From the NCBI GenBank assembly GCA_001787465.1, contig MFXJ01000038.1, positions 1 through 9,749 on the forward strand: 9,749 nucleotides of DNA, read 5' to 3'. The notes beneath the pieces were generated by a model, which was not told the origin of the DNA, did not search any database, and worked only from the letters and a program-made list of their open reading frames with translations. Of the stretch, positions 1 to 7,132 are shown piece after piece. Position numbers and translations under genes: made by a program. Origin of the DNA: Candidatus Peregrinibacteria bacterium RIFOXYB2_FULL_32_7. GTDB lineage: Bacteria; Patescibacteriota; Gracilibacteria; UBA1369; GWF2-33-10. Each line of letters opens with the position of its first letter. The stretch's first letter is position 1.

Positions 1-67
1 AAACATTAAATTATTAAAACACTAAAACATTTTAGAGCATATTACTTATTTTACATTTGTCAATTTT

Positions 68-3000
68 TTAAACAGAATTTTTCTCAAACACCCTCAAAAT
101 CTCCCCTATCTGCTCCTCCAATTCTGAAGTTAAATCGATCTTGATAGGCAAAAGCATCTCTTGCCCATTTGGTAATTTCAATTTCACTGATCTGGTTGAA
201 CCATGATTTTCTTTTAAAACTTTTTTTAACTTATTCATGTTTTCTATTGATAAATTTTCTGAAATTTCAATTAAGTATATATCGCTTAGCTCTTCATTTT
301 TCAAATTTTCAACTTGATGATTATTTTCTTCATTATTTAAATCTTCATCAAATTTCTCATTAACTGCTGAAACAATTTCTGCTTCCTCAAAATTTACCGT
401 CCCTCGAAAATCAATTTTTTCATCCGAATTATATATTCCTCGTTCCTGCGCATTTTGAATCATTGACTGCAATGAGACTGCCTTAGCGCTATTGCAAGAA
501 TATTGAACTTTATCGCCTCTAATATCCAATTTACCCTCCATCAAAATCACCTCATCTTCTTTAAAAATCGGTCCGATACTTTTGTAATATTTTGGAAAAA
601 CTACCACTTCAATTCTGCCAGAAGGATCTTCAATAACAAAAGTCAGCATCAAATCATTTGTTCGAGTAATAATTTTTCTCAAATTACTAACAATCCCTCC
701 TAATTTAATATTTTTCCCCAAATCAATTTTGACTAAATTACCAATTAATTTCACTTTTTGCTGAAAATATCTACCAAGTCCACGAAGAGGATGCCGACTA
801 ACATATATACCTAAATAAGCTTTCTCTCTTCGCAATTTTTCAAATTCAGTTGCTTCTAAAGCGTTATTAAGTTTAAGACCACAAATCCTATCGGCTTCTT
901 CAGGATTCATCAGTCCAAAAATATCAGCCTGTCCGTTTGTTAAAGAATCCTGCTCGGTTTTAGCGAATTTTGAAATCACATCTATACTGGCGGCAAGTTG
1001 ATTTTGCTCTCCTAAACTATCCATTGCTCCTGAAAAAATTAAAGCTTCTAAGGTTTTTTTATTTAAAAAATTTGAAGGCACACGCTTAGCAAAATTAGCA
1101 ATATTTTCAAATTTACCCTCCTCTTCTCTGATTCTAATCATTTCACGCGCTGTATTTTCACCAAGTCCTTTGATCGCACAAAGTCCAAATCTAATGGTTT
1201 TATTATCAACCGCTGTAAAATGAGCTCTTGATTCATTAATTGAAGGAGGTAAAACTTTTATATTCATGTTTTCGCATTCATTAATTTCAATTGCCACCCG
1301 ATCAGTATTTGAACTATCGGCAGAAAGAAGAGCAGACATAAATTCTGCTGGAAAATGAGTTTTTAAATATGCTGTTTGATAGGCAATCATTGAATAACAA
1401 GCCGCATGAGCTTTATTAAACCCATAACCAGCAAAAGGCTCAACTACCTCATCAAACATTTTCGTAGCCAAAGATTTAGAGTGACCCTGCTTAATTGCTC
1501 CATCAATAAATTTTTCTCTTTGGGCGGCTAATTCTTCAGCAATTTTTTTACCGATAGCGCGTCGAAGCAAATCAGCTTCTCCTAAGGTAAATCCCGCGAA
1601 TTTCTGAGCTATTTGTAAAATTTGTTCTTGATAAACCGCAATTCCATAAGTTGGCTTCAAAATTTCTTTCAAAGATTCATGAAGATATTTAACTTCTTTA
1701 ATCCCATGCTTACCCTTTATATAATCAGGAATAAACTGCATTGGCCCAGGACGATACAGTGAATTCATCGCTATTAAATCTTCAATTTCAGTAGGTTTTA
1801 AATCTTTTAAATATCTCTTCATACCGGAAGATTCGAACTGAAACACTCCAGTAGTTTCACCTTTTTGAAAAAGCTCAAAGGTTTTTTTATCAATTAAAGG
1901 AATTTTATTAATATCAATTTCTTTATTATGAGTTCTCTTAATAATTTTAATTGTATCTTCAATAATACTTAAATTGCTTAAACCCAAAAAATCCATTTTA
2001 AGCAGTCCTAATTTGTCAATTGGCTTCATTGAATATTGAGTTACTATCCCCTCCTTATCACCAACTGCTCTTTGAATCGGAGTATGATTTATCAAATTAT
2101 CAGGCGAAATTACCACGGCACAAGCATGCGTTCCCACGTTACGAACAGACCCTTCAAATTTTATCGCTGTATCTAAAATTTTCTTAGCATCAGCGTCATG
2201 TTCATAAGCATTTTTAAGTTCTAAAGCTTCTTCTAAATATTGTTTTAAAGGCTTATATCTCCCTAAAATCGGATCAGGAACCATCTTAGCAATTTTATCA
2301 ACTTCTCCATAAGAATATCCCAGGACTCTTCCAGCATCACGAATTGCCGCTTTTGCCGCCATAGTTCCAAAAGTAATAATCTGCGCGACTTGATCCTCAC
2401 CATATTTTGATACCACATAATCCAAGACCTCATCACGTCTATAATCAGAAAAATCAATATCAATATCAGGCATAGAAATCCTTTCTGGATTTAAAAATCT
2501 TTCAAAAATAAGACCATAACTTAAAGGATCTAAGGTAGTTATATCTAAACAATAAGAAATAACAGATCCAGCCGCGGATCCTCTTCCAGGACCGACAACA
2601 ATACCTTTATTTTTCGCGAACGCAACAAAATCCCAAACAATTAAAAAATAACTGGCAAACCCCATTTGATTAATAACCTTTAACTCATATTCCAACTGAA
2701 TCAAAGCTTTTTCTTGTTCTCCTTTAGGATATTTTTTATCAAGACCGACAAGACAAAGTTCTTTTAAGTAATCTTCCACTTTTTTACCATCAGGAGCATA
2801 AAATTTTGGCAATAAAGATCTCCCAAATTCTATTTCAAAATTAATTTTTTCCGTTATTTTTTCTGTCATTTGCAAAGCAGAAGGACAAAACTCAAAAAGC
2901 TTTTGCATTTCCTCTTCTGATCTTAAAGAATAATTCCCCTGCAATTTATTTATATTTTCATCATGCACAACCTGACCTTTTTTGATACATGTAAAAGCGC

Positions 3001-3646
3001 AGTAAGCGGAATAATCTTCTTTTTCAACATAAAGGCAATTATTTGTCGCTACTAAAGAAATTTTATTTTGATCAGCGAATTTTAAAAGTTTTTCATTAAT
3101 TTCAGCCGTCAAAGTATCTTCAGGATGATTTTGAATTTCCAAGAAAAAATTTTCTTCCCCAAATATTTTCTTATATCTTTCCACTGCTAATAAAGCTTCT
3201 TTCTCTTTATCATTCAAAAGTTTACGGGAAATTTCTCCCCATCTCCATGAAGCTATACAAATAAGACCCTCCTTAAATCTTTCCAAAAGTTCGAAATCAA
3301 TTCGAGGCACATAATAAAAACCCTCTAAATTAGCTTTACTTACCAATTTTAATAAATTTTGATAACCATCCTGATTTTTTACTAATAAAATCACACTATA
3401 TCTTTTATTTTCAGGACTTTTATCAAATCGACCTAAATCAGCAATTCCTATATCACATCCAATAATCGGTTTTATATCATTTTTTTTACATTCTTGATAA
3501 AATTCTATCGCTCCATAAAGTGCGTTAAAATCAGTAATAGCTAAAGCACGAAACCCAAGCTTCTTAGCTCTAGTCACATACTCAGAAGGCTTCCCTAGAG
3601 CATCAAGAACACTATAATGTGTATGAACATTTAAATGAGTAAACAT
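68..3646 (-). CDS. dnaE: DNA polymerase III subunit alpha (replicative polymerase)
   Basis: This is the catalytic subunit of the chromosomal replicase, 1192 aa, a normal length for DnaE. In order I see an N-terminal PHP domain (about 1-280), the polymerase core with GPGRGSAAGS at 352-361, catalytic aspartates D394 and D396 in PDIDIDF and D552 in KMDFLGL, fingers motifs to about 770, a helix-hairpin-helix (GLCAIKGLGE, 821-830), a QADIF motif at 906-910 that matches the internal beta-clamp binding motif, an OB-fold (about 980-1055), an acidic linker (about 1070-1125) and a C-terminal domain of the kind that contacts tau. The PHP metal site is degraded: TDFN replaces TDHG, GCD replaces GCE, and NNCLY replaces NDxHY. 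From family knowledge this implies no intrinsic proofreading. The ATG start places the conserved HLNVHTH motif at residue 4. It lies 32 bp after the preceding membrane-protein gene with no Shine-Dalgarno sequence and is probably co-transcribed with it. Confidence 0.98.
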   Translation of the reverse strand: MFTHLNVHTHYSVLDALGKPSEYVTRAKKLGFRALAITDFNALYGAIEFYQECKKNDIKPIIGCDIGIADLGRFDKSPENKRYSVILLVKNQDGYQNLLKLVSKANLEGFYYVPRIDFELLERFKEGLICIASWRWGEISRKLLNDKEKEALLAVERYKKIFGEENFFLEIQNHPEDTLTAEINEKLLKFADQNKISLVATNNCLYVEKEDYSAYCAFTCIKKGQVVHDENINKLQGNYSLRSEEEMQKLFEFCPSALQMTEKITEKINFEIEFGRSLLPKFYAPDGKKVEDYLKELCLVGLDKKYPKGEQEKALIQLEYELKVINQMGFASYFLIVWDFVAFAKNKGIVVGPGRGSAAGSVISYCLDITTLDPLSYGLIFERFLNPERISMPDIDIDFSDYRRDEVLDYVVSKYGEDQVAQIITFGTMAAKAAIRDAGRVLGYSYGEVDKIAKMVPDPILGRYKPLKQYLEEALELKNAYEHDADAKKILDTAIKFEGSVRNVGTHACAVVISPDNLINHTPIQRAVGDKEGIVTQYSMKPIDKLGLLKMDFLGLSNLSIIEDTIKIIKRTHNKEIDINKIPLIDKKTFELFQKGETTGVFQFESSGMKRYLKDLKPTEIEDLIAMNSLYRPGPMQFIPDYIKGKHGIKEVKYLHESLKEILKPTYGIAVYQEQILQIAQKFAGFTLGEADLLRRAIGKKIAEELAAQREKFIDGAIKQGHSKSLATKMFDEVVEPFAGYGFNKAHAACYSMIAYQTAYLKTHFPAEFMSALLSADSSNTDRVAIEINECENMNIKVLPPSINESRAHFTAVDNKTIRFGLCAIKGLGENTAREMIRIREEEGKFENIANFAKRVPSNFLNKKTLEALIFSGAMDSLGEQNQLAASIDVISKFAKTEQDSLTNGQADIFGLMNPEEADRICGLKLNNALEATEFEKLRREKAYLGIYVSRHPLRGLGRYFQQKVKLIGNLVKIDLGKNIKLGGIVSNLRKIITRTNDLMLTFVIEDPSGRIEVVVFPKYYKSIGPIFKEDEVILMEGKLDIRGDKVQYSCNSAKAVSLQSMIQNAQERGIYNSDEKIDFRGTVNFEEAEIVSAVNEKFDEDLNNEENNHQVENLKNEELSDIYLIEISENLSIENMNKLKKVLKENHGSTRSVKLKLPNGQEMLLPIKIDLTSELEEQIGEILRVFEKNSV

Positions 3647-3678
3647 ATTAAATAAGAAATGGAAAATGAGAGCTAAAA

Positions 3679-4080
3679 TTAATCACCCTGTATATAAATA
3701 TTCGTACTTTGCTCCAAGAATTCATTTAAATTAACAAAAAATTTCCCCACTACAGGCAAATCAATTAAGATTGCAAAAACATAACTTATTACTGCCAAAA
3801 CAATAGCCGCACCGAACAAAAATCCAAGTCCTCGTGCTGTACCCGCGAGTAGATTCGTCCAAAAGATACGAAAAGGATGAGAAAGATAAGTCGCGTATTC
3901 TTGCAAACCAACCCTGCTTAATTTATCAACAGTTTGGATTAATTCATCCTCAACTTTTGAAAATTCCGATGATTTAAGTCTACTTCCAGTTAATTTATCT
4001 ACATTATTATCATTTTTTTTAAGATGTTTTTTAGAAACTTTTTTTTGATTTTGTTTAGTTCTCACTTTAACTGTAGGCAT
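3679..4080 (-). CDS. small one-pass membrane protein, DUF5665-like
   Basis: A 133-aa protein of unknown function. Residues 1-30 are very basic and Lys/Asn-rich, followed by a short amphipathic helix (about 40-58), a conserved-looking stretch (LQEYATYLSHPFRIFW, 59-74), then NLLAGTARGLGFLFGAA leading into one hydrophobic segment at about 85-106 and a short tail with LPVVGKF. The arrangement 'EY..YL.xPxRI.W.N.LAG.ARGLG...G' followed by a membrane helix and LPxxG recalls the uncharacterised DUF5665 family; I recall this from pattern and could not check it. There is no signal peptide, so the basic N-terminus is probably cytoplasmic. The ATG at 4080 has no Shine-Dalgarno sequence; the leader is A/T-only with a pyrimidine stretch. 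The gene directly precedes dnaE by 32 bp, so the two probably share a transcript, but nothing in the protein ties it to replication. Confidence 0.85.
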   Translation of the reverse strand: MPTVKVRTKQNQKKVSKKHLKKNDNNVDKLTGSRLKSSEFSKVEDELIQTVDKLSRVGLQEYATYLSHPFRIFWTNLLAGTARGLGFLFGAAIVLAVISYVFAILIDLPVVGKFFVNLNEFLEQSTNIYIQGD

Positions 4081-4116
4081 AAAGAAAGAAAATAAAAAAT
4101 ATTTAAATCTAAAATA

Positions 4117-4146
4117 ATACTACATGTTTATAGTGATGATTTGCAA
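4117..4146 (-). promoter_or_regulatory. possible promoter for the membrane protein-dnaE pair
   Basis: On the minus strand TTGCAA (4141-4146) and TAGTAT (4117-4122) are separated by 18 bp, about 36 bp before the ATG at 4080. The match to sigma70 consensus is moderate and the whole gap (4081-4201) is extremely A/T-rich, so chance matches are likely. No other structured element is visible in this gap. Confidence 0.3.
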
Positions 4147-4201
4147 ATTTAAGATAAATTATATGAATTTTTTATATTTTTTTTATTATATGTAAAAAAC
4201 A

Positions 4202-5245
4202 TTAAGAAAGTGTATATTTCGCACCTTTTTTATCACCGTGTTTTTTAACCAAACCTTTTTTAACTAACTCTGCTAAATAACGCTGAGCTGTACGTTTAGA
4301 AACAGTTAAAATATTCTCAATATCAATACTTGAAATGCTATACATTTCTTGTGCAAAATCTAATATTTGTATTTCTGCTTTCGAAAGGATAATTTTTTTC
4401 TTTGTAACTCTTTTCAAATATAAAAAAGGGCGGATTTTGTCCATAACTAACTCCATTTCTGACAAAAAACCTTGCACAAAATATTCCAGCCAATTAGTTA
4501 GTTGATTTTTAGTTCTTTCTTCATAATTCTTACCAAGATGGATTGCTTTATAATAAGCAGGACGATTAGTATTATAATAATTTTCCAAAGCAAATAATTT
4601 ACGAAAATCATATTTAGCGGTATATAAAATCAAAGTTGCAAGAAGCCTAGCGCTACGACCATTTCCATCAACAAAAGGATGAATAGCGGCAATCTCCGCA
4701 TGAGCAACACCAGCTATAATAATTGGAGATAATTGTTGTTTTTGTGATTTATCTATCCAGTTGCATAAATTTTTAACCAATACGGAGATATTTTTATAAT
4801 CTGGCGCTATGTAACGAATCTCTTGAGATATAAGAGTTCTAGAAACTACATAAACTGGCTCTTTGCGATACTTACCACTACGATTTAAAGGAAGGATATT
4901 AGCACTTAAAAGACCATGAATTTTCAAAATATCTTTTTCACTGATTTTTGATGATTTTTTCTTAGAAATCCAATCTAACGCTTTTTTATAATTTTTTACT
5001 TCATATATTTCTCTTACTTCCGCTATTATTTTTTTACCAGATAACACTTTTTGAATTTCAAATTCATTTAAAGTATTACCTTCAATAGCAGTAGAATGAT
5101 GAACCATACTCAAAACAGCTTCTCTTTTGAGCCTATATTCTTCTTTAGGATGAATTGGACAATTTGTTATTTTTTCTCGAATAACCTCAATACGATTCAA
5201 ATCATTGAGCATTTCGGACGTGATAATAAATTTTGGATTAAACAT
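4202..5245 (-). CDS. Fic domain protein with N-terminal inhibitory motif and C-terminal winged helix
   Basis: A 347-aa Fic (filamentation induced by cAMP) protein, a family that usually transfers AMP from ATP to hydroxyl side chains of target proteins. The full catalytic motif HPFVDGNGRSAR is at 189-200, with the catalytic His189 and the GNGR phosphate-binding loop intact. At 51-56 STAIEG fits the inhibitory helix pattern (S/T)xxxE(G/N), with Glu55 as the expected blocking residue, making this a class II, self-inhibited Fic. The C-terminus (about 287-347) is a winged helix with a recognition-like segment VSKRTAQRYLAELVKKGL, as in DNA-binding Fic proteins. I chose the ATG at 5245; a longer frame back to a GTG at 5329 would run through the promoter and give a hydrophobic, unlikely N-terminus. 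There is no signal sequence, so action is expected in the cytoplasm. Targets are unknown. The three repeats upstream suggest autoregulation by the winged helix. Confidence 0.95.
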   Translation of the reverse strand: MFNPKFIITSEMLNDLNRIEVIREKITNCPIHPKEEYRLKREAVLSMVHHSTAIEGNTLNEFEIQKVLSGKKIIAEVREIYEVKNYKKALDWISKKKSSKISEKDILKIHGLLSANILPLNRSGKYRKEPVYVVSRTLISQEIRYIAPDYKNISVLVKNLCNWIDKSQKQQLSPIIIAGVAHAEIAAIHPFVDGNGRSARLLATLILYTAKYDFRKLFALENYYNTNRPAYYKAIHLGKNYEERTKNQLTNWLEYFVQGFLSEMELVMDKIRPFLYLKRVTKKKIILSKAEIQILDFAQEMYSISSIDIENILTVSKRTAQRYLAELVKKGLVKKHGDKKGAKYTLS

Positions 5246-5252
5246 GAAAACA

Positions 5253-5280
5253 TGTCGCTTAAAATGTCGTTTATTTGTCG
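5253..5280 (-). promoter_or_regulatory. candidate operator: three direct repeats before fic
   Basis: On the minus strand, CGACA occurs three times (5276-5280, 5265-5269, 5253-5257), each within a longer similar context (TWAACGACA or TAAGCGACA). The centres are 11 and 12 bp apart, roughly one helical turn, so bound proteins would sit on one DNA face. The first copy overlaps the predicted transcription start and the last lies 8 bp before the fic ATG, so binding should block transcription. The fic product itself carries a winged helix, the natural candidate regulator. The repeats are seen; their function is inferred. Confidence 0.5.
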
Positions 5281-5285
5281 TTAAT

Positions 5286-5314
5286 ATGATAATCTTTATA
5301 TTAAAACTTAGCAA
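5286..5314 (-). promoter_or_regulatory. fic promoter
   Basis: On the minus strand TTGCTA (-35, 5309-5314) and TATCAT (-10, 5286-5291) are separated by exactly 17 bp. This predicts transcription starting near 5279, giving a leader of about 34 nt before the ATG at 5245, and supports the short fic start over the GTG at 5329, which lies upstream of this promoter. Confidence 0.55.
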
Positions 5315-5334
5315 ATTTAAAATAATCACAGTAT

Positions 5335-5496
5335 TTAAATCCTAATTCTCAAAATATCTCTTACCTTATCTAGTGTAATATCTAAATGTTCACCTAAGTT
5401 CCATTGCCTTTTTTCAAACCTTGCAACAATTTCATCAATAACAGTTAAAGAAACTTTATAGTCACTTAAACAAAAGAAATAATTACATGTTTTAAA
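5335..5496 (-). pseudogene. startless open stretch, possible frameshifted C-terminus of the 173-aa gene
   Basis: On the minus strand a 53-codon stretch between two stops overlaps the end of the 173-aa gene in the -1 frame and runs on to a TAA at 5335-5337. Its translation looks protein-like, for example DYKVSLTVIDEIVARFEKRQ and then LGEHLDITLDKVRDIL, but it contains no ATG or GTG and only one TTG near its end. Two readings fit: the 173-aa gene has lost one base in a T-run near 5470-5480, cutting off a C-terminal segment of about 40 residues, or the stretch is an independent remnant. The segment KVSLTVID recurs in related form at 6052-6135. I rate this as a probable decayed coding sequence, not an expressed gene. 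Confidence 0.35.
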
Positions 5497-5987
5497 TCAA
5501 AAGTAACAACACCTGGGTTTGCCTCATTATCACTTTTAAATTTAGCAGTTTTCACTATTATTACTTTTCTTGACCAATCAATACGTACAATGAAACATTC
5601 TTCTCCATCAATATATATTTTAGTATCTTTTTCTACATCTTTTAATAATATTTTATTTAATTTAAACCTTGTATTACCACTTAATTGATCTGCTAATTCT
5701 TTAGAATCAAATTCAAAACAATCTTCCCTTCTATCACCATTTCCTACTTTTCTTCTTATTTCGGCACGTAACCTACTTACACATTTATGAATACCTTTTG
5801 GCATTGTTCTTCCATATTTTTCTTCTATTTTTTCTAGTTTACGTCTTATTTCTTCAAGAGATCGATCACTTCTCATAAAAGGAGATGCTTCTTTATTTAG
5901 TTTTAAAGGGTAATACCCTGTTTTTCTAGGCTCATCTGCCGAAACTTTTTTAATATCTTCAATTGCTCTTTTATCACGACATCTCAT
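5466..5987 (-). CDS. hypothetical protein, 173 aa, not recognised
   Basis: I do not recognise this protein. It is charged and soluble, with no signal peptide or membrane segment. Residues about 43-80 form a strongly basic/acidic helical region (SLEEIRRKLEKIEEKYG and then SRLRAEIRRKVG), followed by DCFEFDSKELADQLSG and a probable beta-rich C-terminal part containing DTKIYIDGEECFIVRIDWSR and VIIVKTAKF, which looks like a small barrel. The ATG at 5987 is chosen because a promoter ends 29 bp upstream; the frame stays open back to a TTG at 6074, but that part is Lys/Asn-rich translation of promoter DNA. There is no Shine-Dalgarno sequence. It stands alone between rsmE and fic with gaps on both sides. 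The end may be truncated by a frameshift (see 5335-5496). The restriction to this locus and flanking remnants suggest accessory DNA. Confidence 0.7.
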   Translation of the reverse strand: MRCRDKRAIEDIKKVSADEPRKTGYYPLKLNKEASPFMRSDRSLEEIRRKLEKIEEKYGRTMPKGIHKCVSRLRAEIRRKVGNGDRREDCFEFDSKELADQLSGNTRFKLNKILLKDVEKDTKIYIDGEECFIVRIDWSRKVIIVKTAKFKSDNEANPGVVTFDLKHVIISFV

Positions 5988-6015
5988 TTTAAAAAATTTT
6001 AAAAATTTAGATTTT

Positions 6016-6044
6016 AAGATAAGATTGTTTTTATTTATTGTCAA
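6016..6044 (-). promoter_or_regulatory. promoter of the 173-aa gene
   Basis: On the minus strand there is a perfect -35 box TTGACA (6039-6044), a 17-bp spacer, and a -10 box TATCTT (6016-6021). The predicted start near 6009 gives a leader of about 22 nt to the ATG at 5987. This is the best sigma70-type promoter in the window and fixes the start choice for the gene. Confidence 0.65.
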
Positions 6045-6051
6045 ATTTTTA

Positions 6052-6135
6052 CTAATTCTCTTTTCCCTTCTCAAGTGACTTCATATCTTTTTCGCTAGTT
6101 GCAGGAAATTCTATAACAGTTAAAAAGACCTTATT
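6052..6135 (-). pseudogene. short remnant related to the tail at 5335-5496
   Basis: On the minus strand, between rsmE and the 173-aa gene, a 27-codon stretch without a start codon reads NKVFLTVIEFPATSEKDMK and ends at a TAG. Its KVFLTVIE matches KVSLTVID of the stretch at 5335-5496; the underlying DNA (6113-6134 versus 5438-5459) agrees at 19 of 22 positions, and four of the five codon differences over these eight codons are in third positions. This is what a duplicated coding sequence would look like after decay. The match is short and the DNA AT-rich, so chance cannot be excluded. Confidence 0.3.
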
Positions 6136-6156
6136 TTACATAAAAATCAAAAAAAG

Positions 6157-6873
6157 TCAAAATAAAATTCTAACTACCGCCACAATTGCCGCTGTTTCCG
6201 TTCGTAAAATTCTTTTTCCTAAAGACATAAATCTGAATTTATCTCCAAAACTTTTCACAAGTTCAATTTCTTTATCGCTAAACCCACCCTCCGGTCCAAT
6301 GAAAATATTAATTTTTTTATTCCTAATTTTCAGTTCTTTTAACTCAATTTTTAGCTTCCTCTCATAACACACCACCCCTCCCCCATTTTCCGCCGCAGAT
6401 TTCAAAGCTGATTCAAAATTTAGCTCTTCCAAAAGCTCAGGCACAATACCCCTTTCCGATTGTTCTGCCGCTTCTTTAATTATTTTCTCTAAACGTTCTT
6501 TTTTAGGCAAAAAATCTCTTTGGCATCTTTCAGTAATCACTGGAACAAAAGCTTTGACCCCCAATTCTGTACATTTTTGTAAAATTAATTCAAATTTATC
6601 TAAACTTTTAGTGATCGCCTGATATAAAACTATTTCTTGCTTCTCCTCATTTAAATTTTCTTTTTTATTCAAAATTTTGGCTGAAATTTTATTTTTACTA
6701 AATGAAATCAACTCTGATTCATATTCAAATCCTTTATTATCTAAAAAAACAACAAGATCGCCTTTTCTTCCCCTCAAAACATAAGCAATTTGCGCAATTA
6801 AATCTTTATCTTCAATAATAACTAAATTTTGTCGAAAGCTTTGTTCAGAAACAAAAAAACGATGAATAGTCAT
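6157..6873 (-). CDS. rsmE: 16S rRNA (uracil1498-N3)-methyltransferase RsmE
   Basis: A 238-aa SPOUT-class methyltransferase that adds a methyl group from S-adenosylmethionine to N3 of U1498 in helix 44 of 16S rRNA, acting on the assembled small subunit. The N-terminal PUA-like domain begins with the typical HRFFV (4-8). The family signature EAAEQSERGIVPEL is at 134-147, and the knotted SAM site is shown by IGPEGGFSDKEIE (192-204) and SLGKRILRTETAAI (217-230). Length and both ends match the family, and the stop is TGA, which shows that UGA is a normal stop here. I chose the ATG at 6873 over an in-frame TTG at 6888, because the shorter form starts like other RsmE proteins and lies about 25 nt behind a plausible transcription start. 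There is no Shine-Dalgarno sequence. It is the first gene of the leftward block. Confidence 0.95.
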   Translation of the reverse strand: MTIHRFFVSEQSFRQNLVIIEDKDLIAQIAYVLRGRKGDLVVFLDNKGFEYESELISFSKNKISAKILNKKENLNEEKQEIVLYQAITKSLDKFELILQKCTELGVKAFVPVITERCQRDFLPKKERLEKIIKEAAEQSERGIVPELLEELNFESALKSAAENGGGVVCYERKLKIELKELKIRNKKINIFIGPEGGFSDKEIELVKSFGDKFRFMSLGKRILRTETAAIVAVVRILF

Positions 6874-6904
6874 AATAAAATTTAACAATATTTCTTTTTA
6901 GAAA

Positions 6905-6933
6905 ACTATATCTAAAATATAAAAATAAAACAA
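6905..6933 (-). promoter_or_regulatory. candidate rsmE promoter
   Basis: On the minus strand TTGTTT (6928-6933) and TATAGT (6905-6910) are separated by 17 bp. The -10 box matches consensus at five of six positions; the -35 box is weak. The predicted start near 6898 leaves about 25 nt before the ATG at 6873. Confidence 0.45.
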
Positions 6934-6957
6934 CGCCTCAAACTCGTAAATAATAAT

Positions 6958-6987
6958 TTGAAAGATTTTTTGAAAATAAGGTAGAAT
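6958..6987 (+). promoter_or_regulatory. candidate rightward promoter entering the repeat region
   Basis: TTGAAA (6958-6963), an 18-bp spacer and TAGAAT (6982-6987) form a reasonable sigma70-type promoter divergent from rsmE. If active, it would transcribe both heptad arrays and the 44-bp repeats before reaching the methyltransferase gene at 7449, giving a leader of more than 450 nt or a separate RNA. Confidence 0.35.
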
Positions 6988-6999
6988 ATTCGTGGTTCG

Positions 7000-7069
7000 T
7001 TATGAGTTATGAGTAATTAGTAAAGAGTAATGAGTAAAAAGTAAAAAGTAATGAGTAATTAGTAATGCG
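7000..7069 (+). repeat. left heptanucleotide array, ten units
   Basis: Ten consecutive 7-bp units fill exactly 70 bp. The consensus is TAANNAG, with the central dinucleotide mostly variable (TG, TT, AG, AA); the first two units read TTATGAG and the last TAATGCG. Units 3-9 are almost mirror-ordered: TAATTAG, TAAAGAG, TAATGAG, TAAAAAG, then TAAAAAG, TAATGAG, TAATTAG. Because 7 is not a multiple of 3 and the units contain TAA, TAG and TGA, the array stops translation in all rightward frames. The related right array (7267-7336) is in the opposite orientation. Confidence 0.9.
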
Positions 7070-7132
7070 CCTGCCTGAATCAAAGTTATGCAAAATATAT
7101 TTTTCTAAAAAACGCAAAACCTACTTTTCTTT

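Noticed and set aside
22..35. Terminator after dnaE formed by CTAAAA and TTTTAG
   Set aside because: The stem is all A/T apart from one pair, the loop is 2 nt, and no clean T-run follows on the minus strand.
169..703. Short plus-strand open frames at 169-363 and 503-703
   Set aside because: They are antisense to the intact dnaE gene, have AT-rich low-complexity translations, and show no family features.
2263..2463. Minus-strand open frame in a second frame within dnaE
   Set aside because: It lies entirely inside the conserved polymerase core of dnaE and is an out-of-frame shadow.
4081..4201. Terminator after fic in the A/T-rich gap
   Set aside because: Only A/T runs and poor self-complementarity are seen; no stem with a defined T-tract.
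5096..5284. Plus-strand 62-codon open frame
   Set aside because: It is antisense to the fic start and operator region; the translation is rich in Phe/Met/Asn and the fic gene explains the DNA.
5246..5329. Longer fic start at a GTG at 5329
   Set aside because: The extension would translate the promoter and operator repeats and precede the predicted transcription start.
5988..6074. Longer start of the 173-aa gene at a TTG at 6074
   Set aside because: The extension covers the TTGACA/TATCTT promoter and encodes a Lys/Asn-rich stretch.
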